Shown here piece by piece: positions 1 through 10,371 of a stretch of DNA of 21,959 bases. The position numbers were made by a program, and so were the translations under genes. The stretch comes from Botryllus schlosseri (taxonomy: Eukaryota; Chordata; Ascidiacea; Stolidobranchia; Styelidae), in the NCBI GenBank assembly GCA_000444245.1, contig ATSW01006435.1, forward strand, positions 1 through 21,959. Direction: 5' to 3'. A model generated the notes under the pieces. That model searched no databases. It worked only from the letters and a program-made list of their open reading frames with translations, and had not been told where the DNA came from. Position 1 is the stretch's first letter. Each line of letters begins with the position of its first letter.

Positions 1-280
1 AGTCAACCCACCACAAAGTCCGGAAAAATTTACCATTTTTTCCGGATTTTACTTTAGTATTCTAAGTTTGATAATTTTGAAAAAATGTCCTTCTTTCCCG
101 ATCCCAAAATATGATAACTACTTAACGGCCAACTAACTATTCTTTTTAATAGTTATAATTTTTGTTGCCGAACAACTACAGAAGACATATGCCGTCGTTT
201 GGAGTGAATGGTCGTACCGGTGTTCTGTTGTGTAATGTTCTTGCAGTTATTGCTACCTCAGAGTCGTCACTACTAACATC
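1..280. other. AT-rich sequence with no recognised feature
   Basis: I see no coding signal, repeat copy or RNA gene in this stretch. It begins with a short self-complementary tract (a TCCGGA-A-AAATTT-type inverted pair near 18-50) that could form a weak hairpin. It may be an intron of the cadherin gene whose exons lie further right, since that gene must continue upstream of 1720. Confidence 0.4.
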
Positions 281-545
281 CGTTTAGTTAGGGGTGGGGT
301 TTGATGAACTTCTTGGTCGGTAGGTCGTGGATTAAATCCTGCGGCCGGGGTCAGACCGAAGACCTGATTAATAACACTGGTATCCATATGATTTGACTTC
401 CCCGCTTGTCTCTCAGCATTACCGGGATAGCATGGAGGGATGGTGCAAGACTTGAAAAGCCTTACAAGGCTATATCTGCACCCTCCTTGTCCAGATCGTG
501 GGATGTATATCATGAGTCGGTGTAATGCCGCTAAAACATAAAGGA
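281..545 (+). repeat. Degenerate tRNA-derived SINE
   Basis: An RNA polymerase III-like promoter is visible. A worn A box, TAGTTAGGGG, lies at 285-294, and a B box, GGATTAAATCC, lies at 329-339, about 35 nt downstream, which is normal tRNA spacing. After the B box comes GCGGCCGGGGTCAGACC and, near 411, CTCAGCATTACCGGGA. From memory, both resemble the body of tRNA-derived SINEs common in marine invertebrate genomes. The segment seems to end around GTAATGCCGCTAAAAC ATAAAGGA with an A-rich run, like the 3' tails SINEs borrow from LINEs. No target-site duplication was found, so the ends are approximate. A reading frame of 114 codons on the - strand across this repeat is taken to be chance. Confidence 0.5.
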
Positions 546-1719
546 AAAAAATATATAGAACATCTATTTTTTGGGGTCGAACCCCGTCCCGTTTCAAACT
601 CTAAACCCCGTCTTTCTGAAATGCCGATTCTATCTCCGATATTTCTTGGTGTTACCGTGGCCGATTTAGTAGAAACAAATGAATTCGTGCGGATTTTTAA
701 ATGTTAGTTCTAGTTCGATAGTTCTATTCGAGCATTTTGAAAATCCAGGAGTTTGTACAAGTCAGGTCCGTAGGCGAAAATGACTCAACTGCAGACAACT
801 CATTTTCGCACCGCCCCGAGCTACGCTTTTCGACTTGCGTGCGTTTTTATTTCCTACCGCGAGCGTCTACGCGGGCGAATTCGTCACGTCCACCGCCTAA
901 TTCCGAACTATCTCCTGCCTTTGTTGGCTTCCGGCGGTAATTTGGTCGTGAAATTTCCGTCTGAAATCGGCGATGATTTAGGACTGCGGCGGGACTTTTT
1001 CGGTGTCCTTTGATGCAAATTAATGTACTGTTTCGTAAAAACAGTGAGATGAATTCTATACGGGTGCCGTCAGTGATAACGATAGGAACTAGGTGCTTTC
1101 GAAAACAAATCGTATCTGATTCTATATAGAGAGTAACCTTTCGTGACATGATTTAATATAAGACGCATCGTGAAATTGGAATTTGAAATTCCAAATTTGA
1201 GGCTGCATTGCGTTGATATGGATATATACCATGACTGGATATTTTTCGCTAGAAACCTGGTTTGTTGGTAATTCTGAACACTTGTTCACGCGGTGTTGAT
1301 AGCATTTACAGGCCGAATACTTGACCCGAGTCCATTTTGTCCAGCCCTAGTCAAAACCCAATATCGCCTAAACCCCTAAATTATACATTACAAACAATAA
1401 CTTTTGCTAGCCTTTGTCATCGATAACAACCGTGCTATATATCGACACTTTGGTTATCTGCATCAAAATTGAAGTCGTACAGGGCTAGTGTGAATGGCGC
1501 CGTAGTTATTGATACCTTGTGAATGGCATGATAATAGGTAGGCTCTGATGACGCACAAATAAACCAGCATCTATTAGATGTGCATATTGAAAACGTTACG
1601 TATAAGAATGAGACAGTAATTACTAATTACAATGCTGTGTGTGCTATTTACAATACTGTGTGATCTGTGATATTCCAATATTATCACCTTACGACATTAA
1701 CGTCCCATTTTGTACCCAG
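546..1719 (+). other. Presumed upstream intron of the cadherin gene; no exon recognised
   Basis: The exon starting at 1720 opens in phase 1, so a preceding exon must exist, but I see no cadherin-like sequence or good donor here. A CpG- and GC-rich patch at about 770-1010 is open for 60-100 codons in three frames (two on + and one on -). None of those translations resembles a known domain, so it may be a decayed repeat or a regulatory patch. From 1011 to 1719 I see only AT-rich sequence. Confidence 0.45.
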
Positions 1720-1852
1720 GAACGTTCGTATATCACCTGTCCGCCGAAGACGCAGACGCAGGACGAAATCAGGAATTTGAATTCGTGCTGGAACCTTCCG
1801 CTCACAGCGATTGGTTCACCCTCAACTCGCAAAGCGGACTCGTCACAACTGC
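1720..1852 (+). CDS. Cadherin-superfamily protein, internal exon (first half of an EC repeat)
   Basis: This 133-bp internal exon encodes the first half of an extracellular cadherin repeat. The acceptor is TTTGTACCCAG before 1720 and the donor is GC|GTAAGT at 1853. The frame has one base in the previous exon, 43 full codons, then two bases of an Ala codon. The peptide begins (G)TFVYHLSAEDADAGRNQ and ends WFTLNSQSGLVTTA. In EC repeats the pattern V-x-L-x-A-x-DAD-x-G-x-N carries the calcium-binding DxD residues of the mid-repeat loop, and F-x-L/I-x-x-x-[ST]-G-x-[IV]-x-T is the hallmark strand before LDxE. Both are present. Cadherins are calcium-dependent adhesion proteins of the cell surface. 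Fat, Dachsous or protocadherin-type membership cannot be told from one repeat. The exon is confidently part of the same transcript as 8961-9159, because the phases match and the joined peptide is a normal EC repeat. Confidence 0.88.
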
Positions 1853-1875
1853 GTAAGTTATTATCTTGCAATTTT

Positions 1876-1903
1876 GATCTAGGTCTAGGTCTAGATCTAG
1901 GTC
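1876..1903 (+). repeat. Short hexamer run GATCTA/GGTCTA
   Basis: About four and a half tandem hexamers (GATCTA GGTCTA GGTCTA GATCTA GGTC) start 24 nt inside the intron, just after the donor site. The run is partly self-complementary around CTAGATCTAG. It is probably a simple microsatellite. Confidence 0.7.
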
Positions 1904-2015
1904 GGCCCTGGCCTACGTATGGCACATATCGGTAGGGTTGTTATGACTCATAACCAGATATGGTAAAAGTAGCCATCGTTGCTGGCTTGGACATCTACAA
2001 TATATCCAGATTTTC

Positions 2016-2049
2016 CAAATTAGATTAGAATTAAATTACCGACATTTCG
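2016..2049 (+). repeat. Dispersed 34-bp repeat, copy 1
   Basis: This 34-bp block begins CAAATTAGATTAGAATTAAA and ends CATTTCG. It differs at one position from the block at 4147-4180 in the same orientation. A looser relative (TCAAATTAGATTGGAATTATTA) begins near 3389. These are fragments of some interspersed repeat whose full extent I cannot define. Confidence 0.7.
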
Positions 2050-3388
2050 ATCTAATTTGTTTAATTGGGCAGTTTGCTGCTCATATCCGCAATGCTTTAC
2101 CGCTTATTGTACTGGTGCTTCGTCATTATATAATATATAGTGAGCTCTATTGTACGGTTGGTTTTCGTGACACCGCTTCTGAACATGTTCGATTGATTGA
2201 CATCGGTAAACAAGGCCCATTCTGTCTACGGGTTATCACAGCTGGAGTGCGGACTGATAGACTTTCCGGCACACAATCGTAATCGTTTCGCGATAAATTG
2301 CCTGACGGACGCGTGCTTTGTGGTCGGGCCGTTAGCATATCACGACCGGGGTTATATTACGGCGGTTGATAGAGAAATGGGAATGCCGTGCGCGAATAAC
2401 GTTATAACGCTGACTTCTAGATTAAATATAGCTGAATCAAGCTGATTATCTTCGGCGATTATGGGGTGTTCTGATTTTGAGTGTGATATCGAAACACAAT
2501 ATACGTAGGGTTGCATTTAAAACAAACATGTTTCAAATATGGCCCTTTATCGACATTGACACTTGAAAACATAGGGTTAATAGACTTCTTTGACGTAAGA
2601 GGCTTCCGGAAATTTTTCAGTTTTTTCCACGAAACTAGCCTGGGAATACTTTCTTTTTTACGGACTTGGATATAGCTACTGAATAATAATATCATTTCCA
2701 GTTTTTAATTTACTATTTAGTAACTCGCTTCATGTCTGATTTTGCTACGGTCATAATTAATGGTTTATAGATTTCGCATAGTGCTTCCGGCAGTTAGACA
2801 TTTCACTTAACTATGCTTTCTAAAGAATAAAACATGCGGCTTGACGGTGGCCGCGTGCTGCCTTTCCTAAAGAGCATGGCCCAAGGCTAAAGAGGCGTTT
2901 AATTATGAAAACACTTGTACGCGTCGGCCGTTGTTATTGTTTTGTCATGAGATAAAAATCGCCCGGTATGTAATACGCGAGTGATCTACGTGCGGGAACG
3001 TATAATTTTGTCATCAAATCCGGCTCGATATGGTTATCTCGCTTGGCTGTATCATAGGTTCACCAAATGATTCGTGTTATATCTTATGTGCACATTGCTG
3101 ACATAGTGTTGCGCGGTGTGCAATTATAACGTGTTGCCTTTGTGGTGTATTTCCAGCGTTTAAAGGTTACCAATTCGCATTTTTAGTTTTAAATACACTG
3201 GGTTTACAAAGACACTAACAATATAGGCAGTCATGGAAATTGTATGTTGAACATCCACAATTATATAATCGCACCTGAGTAGCATAACTCCTGGCAGCTG
3301 GTAAGGAAAGCAATTGCGGTTCAATCGCGTAGCAAACAATCATAGGGGCAGAGTTTGACAACGAGAAGTCGAGAACATTTTCAGATTC

Positions 3389-3525
3389 TCAAATTAGATT
3401 GGAATTATTATTATTATAGCTACACTGTCTTTTCCAAAGTAGACTGGAATTGGAATTATAGCAATGCATTAGAAATATAATTACTGAATTCGTGATAACT
3501 TGGAATTGAATCGACCTCATTTCAT
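3389..3525 (+). repeat. Related AT-rich repeat fragment with TTA and GGAATT runs
   Basis: The stretch opens with a diverged version of the 34-bp repeat (CAAATTAGATTGGAATTATT), then (TTA)n, then repeated TGGAATT blocks at about 3448-3460 and 3500-3512. It lies immediately before the foldback element at 3559. It may be the worn tail of the same repeat family as 2016-2049 and 4147-4180. Confidence 0.35.
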
Positions 3526-3558
3526 ATCGAATCAAAGTTATTCTCGTGAGCATGAGGC

Positions 3559-4071
3559 TTGCAAATCAGGGGTATTCAAAAACGACTTTTTTTCTCAAAT
3601 CATACTGGCTACTTCATAAAATTGTTTGGTTACCTAATTTAAGCCCACGCACCAAATTTGGTTCAATTCCAGCCAGTAGCCGCATTGGAACAGGAGAAGA
3701 AAGTTTCGATTTATCATATAAAAATAAATAATAAAAAAATTGGAAATTTTCTGTTCACCCCATGAATGTGTTACGATGTATGTAGGAACGATGTTGACCA
3801 AATTTGGTTCAATCCCGACCAGTGGAAGCGGAGTTATTGCCGTCGAAAAATTTTGATTTGAATAAAATAGTATTTACCCATAATAAATAATTAAAGAATT
3901 GGTCACCTTATATACTATTTTATTGATAATCCAAATTTTTCGACGGCAATAACTCCGCTTGCACTGGTTGAAATTGAACCAAATTTGGTGTGTAGGCTTA
4001 AATTAGGTGATCTAACAATTTTATCAAGTAGCCAGTATGATCTGAGAAAAAAAATACCCCTATTGCAAATG
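3559..4071. repeat. Large foldback (inverted-repeat) element
   Basis: The left arm at 3559-3676 is the reverse complement of 3964-4071. Shared landmarks in order from the outer end are TTGCAAAT, GGGGTATT, TTTTTTTCTCA, ATCATACTGGCTACTT, AAAATTGTT, ACCTAATTTAAGCC and ACCAAATTTGGTTCAAT. A second inner pair matches: 3799-3871 (from ACCAAATTTGGTTCAATCCC to AATAAAATAGTAT) with 3911-3989, including GGAGTTATTGCCGTCGAAAAAT. The left side therefore carries the ACCAAATTTGGTTC block twice (3650 and 3799, 149 bp apart) while the right side has it once. The centre is an AT-rich loop around 3880-3905. No open frame of note exists. This is probably a non-autonomous foldback or MITE-like element, or an inverted duplication of one repeat. 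Confidence 0.8.
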
Positions 4072-4146
4072 TCTGTACAGCCAGCTCGGCCCGTTTCGCA
4101 CTATACACAGTATACAGTTCTCCCGTAGCAGAAGTAAAACATTTCA

Positions 4147-4180
4147 CAAATTAGATTAGAATTAAATTACCGGCATTTCG
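4147..4180 (+). repeat. Dispersed 34-bp repeat, copy 2
   Basis: It is 33/34 identical by eye to 2016-2049, with ACCGGCATTTCG here against ACCGACATTTCG there, and lies about 75 bp right of the foldback element. Outside the 34 bp the two copies diverge at once on both sides. Confidence 0.7.
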
Positions 4181-7100
4181 CTCTTATCAGTCTATTTATA
4201 CAACGACAATTATCTAGTTGTCCACGTCTGTGGTACAGGAAAGGGTGGAACAGGATATGTAAACGCATCGTTTATTTCGGCAAACCTGGTTTTTACACAA
4301 AAGTTCGCCCTCACCTGATTGCTATGTTTGAAGTTGTATAATTTGTTGATGTTACCCAATAGTTTTGGTGTTCTAATGACAGCTGCTTTATTTTGTTGGT
4401 AGCAATAGACTCCCTTTCTGGCAAAATTAGTTTTTGGGCCTTCAAGTAAACAATGCGCACAGTGTCTTGACATTGTAAAACACGTCCACATCATCAAAGT
4501 GTAATTAGGAATTGGAACTCGACTGTTATCTTGAAATATGTTTCGGAGTACACAATTTTTAATAGGCCTACGTTCGTTTAATAAAGATTCACGCCGGAAG
4601 GCGCGTTTGTCCGCGTTTCAAACGCCTGATCTAATTCTGTGACTTGCGAGACGTCTCATTTAACGCAGGAGAAACCCATCGCTCCGAACACACGGAACAG
4701 CCTAATTTAGGAGGAATGCCATGCTAATTCACGGGCTCCGTCACCATTAGTGGTAAATAGATGAGTTTGATCTCCAGAAATCAAACTGATTATCGTGAAC
4801 AGAAACTAACTGACCGCGAAGCCACTTCCTAATCGCGAATGTCGCTGTGTTGTCAATCAAGGCTGTTTTATACCACTGGTGGTCTTCGATCGCTTTAGCG
4901 GGTGAAATTGTTATGAAAACTGGGCGAGAGAACTCATGCAGGAGACTGGTGATTAATACCAATAAAATGACTTTTCTCGAACATATCATCATACTAATTA
5001 TGTAGAAATTGGGAAGCGTTTTATGATATCAAAGCGGATTATGTAGCTGCATTCCTTGAAATCCGCGGTCGTGTATTGAAAATCCGCGCCGTCGATTTGA
5101 CATGAACGTTTGCCAAAAATCCACACAGATAGGTGGTGGTGAATGTAATTATAACGCGTAACGCTTCCATCGACACATTTGGGTATGAATATCACCGGAA
5201 AATGGATTTTTGCCAACAATTTGACATCAATAGGCGTAGTCAGAGCGAAAATTGGGCGTTGGAGGGACGATATTTTTTGACGATGATACGATGCTATTGT
5301 AAACAACTAAACATACATGCTGTTCGCTTGCTGGCTACGCCAACGGACGCAGTTAAAGTTTTAGTTGCGTTACGTTCCAGATTATGATTGAATAAACTTT
5401 CCAAGTCGCTTGAATATCACAAATCCCAACGGACTCCATATGTGAGGTTTATATCAGCTTTCAATAAGGATTGATTGAAATATTTTATTATACTCATCTC
5501 AAAACTATATTCCTGGTTTCATCTGGCATCCTGTATACTCCTACATAGTTATTACATAGTCATTTCATTGGCGATATAAAACCCAGCACATCCGGACGTT
5601 TTGGATTCGACTCCTTGTAGCAAAAGCGAGCCTCCGAGGAGTATTCCCAGGTCCGTTACACTGTGAAACCAATGAAATTACAGAGTATTAATCTACATGA
5701 CGCGGCTATAGATCATGCTGTATATTCTTAGAGTTGGATTTTACTTTGGCAAATGTGGTCAGCATTTGGCATTTGTTATCTCAGACATTCCACACAACAA
5801 TTGCTGATATGTCTCAAGCTACAATCGGGTATTCTGCTTGATGTAGCAGCCGAATTCATGTACATTGCTTTTCGCGGCAGTTTTGACAGATTACACACAC
5901 AAACAAACTGTCTTCGCGTTTACAGTGAAACTGTTTCCACATTACGGTACCACAATACGTTACTAAGTCAGAAATCAATACGCTTTCCTATGGAATGCTG
6001 GGCTATTGTCCGGCGCATACCTGCGGAAAGTTTAACATAGTAGAGAATTGTTTTTGCCCCATACGCTTTCAAACTACACTTATGAAGGAAATCTCAATCC
6101 GCATACCGCTGTATTATTATAACTCAATATAGTCAGTAATTCTGAGACCAATTTCGGTCTGCGAGAACACCATGTTTTACATCAAGTCAATACATCAATG
6201 GAAATCAAATTATGTACCAGCGGCCCGCGCGTACCAAATTGGACCATCACAAACAATGTTAGTGCCCAAACACCAATGGCATCCACCAGGCTTTAAGTTA
6301 CCACGAGTGTTACGAACAAATTTTGTTTCTCGTTATCGAGTTACTGAAGACCTGGTGTAATTTTTCTTGCTTACTAAGTTACTGGAGCGGTGTAACTTGA
6401 GGACGCGTAATTCTATTGTTTAAGACGCGAGTGTGTGGCGTCAATATGCCGCTCTAAAGAGAAAATGTCGGCTTCCTTCAGCTGAGTCAATACAATAAAA
6501 ATTATCCTTTTCACAGTAGTAAGTAGTAACTATACGTAAGTACGCCCGCTATACACCCCGATGTATAGACACGTTCATTCATTACCGGAAAACAACTCGA
6601 ATATTTCTTTTATGCTTTTTGTCGCCTTCCTATAATCGTTTCGACATTGTATGCCATTATTATCGACTTGTACTGGTACGTCCACTTTATAGCTCATGTC
6701 TTTGATTACAATATTGGAACCATCGCTATCGACTAATAGGCATCTGTTGTATTTTGATGGTATAATTCGTCTATGATTAATCGCGGGGCTTCGTGATAAT
6801 TATGTAATTCAATCCTCGAATTGACAACGAGAGGTGCTTTTCTCCAGGCTGTGTATCTACGCTTTGATGACACGCTGCAATCGTGAATATTTCGGGTTGT
6901 GGATTAATTATCTCCGAAAATCTATCCTCGGAGGACTTTAAATAGAGAATTGCTATAAAAAATTCGATACGGTGTCAAACAAATTTGAGTTGTTCCGTAA
7001 TTAGGCTTGCTGTCGCACAGCGACCCTGAATGGATTCCCGTAAACTGAATTCCGGCTAATCATGATTTCTCTTAGACGGAATACATGGACGATGTTAAGT

Positions 7101-8960
7101 TTTTTGTTTGCATGTCTGCGAGATGGTATCAATGTTACTGATATACCATAGCAGAATTTTCACTAATGTATCGCATAATAAATTTTGTCAAAGCTGCTCG
7201 CTGCAAAACTCCGTTTCTGCAGAGACGCATACCTCACATTCTACAGGTTGACCCCGACTGTTATCAAAATTTCGGGCTGATATGACATATTTAAACCGAT
7301 ATATTCTGCCGATATGAAAAATGACATTTTACTACTGAAATTTCTAATTAGTGACAGTAATAAGAAAAATATATTCTGATAAAATTTGTTTATTCAAGTT
7401 GTGGGGTAGATGTAGTCATTGGGTACGCCGATATATATGGCCCGACAATTCTACAGATATATCTACAGATATCGGTCGAGCTTGGCCCCGTGTAAAATGG
7501 CTACATCACTAGACACACCATAAAAATGAAATATTCAAGTTAACACTCCCAAATTTACCCATAATTAAGAACAAGTCATGATGATAACGTGCCGTATATA
7601 AAATATGAAATATCCCGGGATTATAAATAGGATACGCGTCGTCAGAACTACTTTGCTGTCCCAACGTGTATTTCTTGATTATAACTTTAGCGAACATTTT
7701 AATTTATATTATGTTGCGGTTATGCAACTGTTATTATGCTTTTCTGCTGTCAATTCTGCTCATTAAACTGACTCTGTGTCGTGCGGTTTGGTCGCCAGGT
7801 CAAATTATATCATGCATGAGTGAGGTTCTTCTTTCGTAGTTATAATCAAAACCGCTAATTGACACTATGACAGTGGAATACAACTTGAAAATACTCTCAA
7901 AGTTTCTTGCTGCCCGTTGAGTTTCAGTCGTGACTTTTGTTTCGTTGACAATGCTCGTTAATCCTGTAATGATCGCGATAATTGTGAGTTAGCCCATTTG
8001 GAAATGGAGAATGGCTGAAACCAGTTCGAATCCACAATTATTTCATTCAAGATATTTGATCAACATCTTGAGTAGTGTACTGCAAATTTGCACCACTCTT
8101 ATCTAGGCTACTATGGTTACTGTGTCTGTAACATACACATAAAGTATGGTTGATTTCACCACTACCTACCTTTAAACGTGACATAACCGTAAAGTAATAT
8201 CTGTTAGAAAGTTTGCAGCATGCACTGGACTTGACCACGAGATTTCTCCTTCAAAAGTAGACACTCGAGATGATATCTATAATACGATAGCAAGATAATG
8301 TATTTTCCAAGAAAACTGTTGGGATTACGGACGACGAACAATCGTAAAAATGAAATCGAAAGCGTCCCGTAAAAAGATTGCACCGCTGAGGTGGCCGTAA
8401 GCGGATTGCCTCCACTTTTCCAATAACTCAAGTAGATATTGTCTAAAAGTATGCATCTTGCTAACTTCAAAAGTTAGTCGTGTGTTATGGATAGTTGACA
8501 TGGACGCGTAGTCCAAGACAATACCTTTTCGAAATGCTAATTGAGTATAGCCTACGTTTCAAACTCTTCAATTGCGCTGATACGTAATTTCACATCAATA
8601 CTATACTTCCTTATCAGCAATAACTTTGAACAGCTCTCATCCCCGGCCCTGGCCATGTGCAAGGTTGGGACTGAATATAATAACTGCTCAAGCGCTCACT
8701 GCTCATATTGGATCTGGTAGTAAGTTGGTAGCAAAGTTTGAAGTTTAGCTTGGTATGTTTTGCACAACTTTGCATATGAACGTCTTTACCTCATGATGCA
8801 ATCCCATTCCCATAATGTAGTATGTACGCCGTTATTTTTTTTACTGTGATCTCGTAGTCAGTATATTTTAATTCTTGGACTTACATCCTTACATAATCTC
8901 GAGATTTGCCGTATTTTATGTATTTCCTCCCACCATCATCAGTACTTTTTTGGCTTACAG

Positions 8961-9159
8961 GAAATATCTCGACCACGAAATAGCTGCCGAAGTATCCTTG
9001 ACCGTAACGGCGATAGACTTTGGTACTCCCAGATATAATTCATCCACGACCCTTGTCGTGACTGTCGGCAACGCCAACGACTCCGCGCCGCGATTTGAAA
9101 GCACTGCTTACACAAGAAGCGTGTCCGAAGACATCGGCGAGCGACAGTGCTTCCTTCAG
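8961..9159 (+). CDS. Cadherin-superfamily protein, internal exon (second half of the EC repeat and start of the next)
   Basis: This 199-bp exon has acceptor TTTTTTTGGCTTACAG before 8961 and donor CTTCAG|GTTTGT at 9160, ending in phase 0. Its first base completes the Ala codon begun at 1851-1852. It encodes KYLDHE, the LDRE-type calcium motif, then LTVTAIDFGTP, matching the L-x-V-x-A-x-D-x-G-x-P core of EC repeats, then a strand TTLVVTV. Next comes the inter-repeat linker GNANDSAPRF, where DxNDNxPxF is usual. The next repeat then opens with STAYTRSVSEDIGERQCFLQ, including its first calcium glutamate (VSE). The linker is non-standard: the first Asp and the last Asn of DxNDN are replaced by Asn and Ser, which should weaken calcium binding at this junction. 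The + reading frame stays open past 9159, but the CAG|GT site and the cadherin spacing favour ending here. Confidence 0.9.
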
Positions 9160-9858
9160 GTTTGTGGTCTTTATGTGGAATTTCTGTGTACAGAAAGCTA
9201 CAGGGGAAAGTAATGAAAGGTTGTAGAGATATGTGATCGTCGTTAGCTCAAATCAAGCTAGCATAGCAGCATCGCATGAAATAGACAGATGAAAACATTA
9301 TAACATTTTAATGCTGGTTTCTGCTGCTATCTGCAGTGTGAAGGATTTAAATCAAAAACAGACTCATCAATATCGCAGATTTGAAGAGGCAGTTGGATTT
9401 GTCGCGTTATTACAAGACCCTTACTGCATATATATGTGTTCTAACTGTAAGCATCGAGTTCATCAGGCTTTATCTCTCCTTCCTTGATTTTATCTGTATC
9501 AGCGTTTTGGTGTAATCTTCAAACCTAATCCTCAGTTTATTGTTATGTATAGTAGAACGTTGTTTTTTTGTGCTAAACCCATTTTTTCCGACTTTTAATA
9601 AACAGTCGTTACCGCATTTCCTTGAAAGACACAAAAATTTTCGCTGGAAATTTGTTACGATTGTTGTAACGATTTTCCGTTCCCAAGATTAAAATTGGTA
9701 ATTGTTGTCAAGCGGATTACAGATAACGAGGTGGGCTAGGTATATTGCGTTTAACTGTAAATCCGTGTGTATAGTTCTTGGGTGGGTGTGCCCCGCTTTT
9801 TCATAAGAAGGTTCTCGACGTTTTGACACAAATTTCATAGTATTTGTGACACAATAAT
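9160..9858 (+). other. Start of the next cadherin intron; nothing else recognised
   Basis: The sequence after the GTTTGT donor is AT-rich with poly-T runs. I found no exon, repeat copy or RNA gene in it. The following cadherin exon should start in phase 0 with a V-x-A-x-D-x-D pattern, and none is evident here. Confidence 0.6.
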
Positions 9859-10371
9859 TTGTCTTTAAATTGTATTCACGCTCACCCGCAACACAACCAG
9901 GTGTTGAGCTGCGCAGACGTTGCTGATGCATTTCTGTATCCACTTAACCGGGAGTATTTTGGCGACAATATCGACTTGACCCCAATAACACCCCGTTATA
10001 TTTACGAACCTACGATTTTAGCCTCTTCAAAATCGTTTCAATCTGCACCTGTACGATTGCCACGGTGTCCATGCGTAAAGGGCGCGGTACTATGCACGGT
10101 GTTGACACCCAGAATGTGGGAAAATTGAATACTAGACTGGTAGTGACTGAGTCGCGGCAGCCTACGCGTCAAACGTTAGCAAATTCAATGCATACATTGC
10201 CTTATATGTATCGGGATCTCAACTTGCGACTACATAAAGAGCTCTTAATGATCAATAACCACGTCTTTCGAAGTTCGTTATATCGTGATCCGATCCTTAA
10301 TGCAACCAAATACTTCAATACATAAATTTATACTGAGAACTTGGCTATTCAACACGTTACTGTTTTGGCAA
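9859..10371 (+). other. Two overlapping unassigned open segments
   Basis: One + frame is open at 9859-10128 (89 codons, starting TTG) and another at 10065-10325 (86 codons; first ATG at 10071). The second has a protein-like mix of residues (for example LPYMYRDLNLRLHKELLMIN) but matches nothing I know, and both lengths are within chance for this base composition. I do not claim a gene. The rest of the segment to 10371 is featureless. Confidence 0.2.

Larger units (their letters stand above)
1853..8960 (+). other. 7,108-bp intron of the cadherin gene
   Basis: This is the stretch between the donor GTAAGT at 1853 and the acceptor TTTTTTTGGCTTACAG ending at 8960. It is a phase 2 intron splitting an Ala codon (GC|G). 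It contains a hexamer run near the donor, two copies of a 34-bp dispersed repeat, and a large foldback at 3559-4071, each listed separately. The open frames inside it (for example 2197-2445 on +, 4210-4497 and 4998-5306 on -) are no longer than chance allows and I recognise nothing in them. From 4181 to 8960 I see no other structured feature. Confidence 0.8.

Noticed and set aside
253-597. 114-codon - strand ORF
   Set aside because: It runs antisense through the SINE and the length is expected by chance.
2197-2445. 82-codon + ORF in a GC-richer intronic patch
   Set aside because: Length is within chance, there is no known domain, and similarly long frames overlap it on the other strand.
7990-8031. 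TAGCCCATTTGG and AGTTCGAATCC resembling tRNA A and B boxes
   Set aside because: The spacing is too short for a tRNA, and there is no acceptor stem or clear SINE body.
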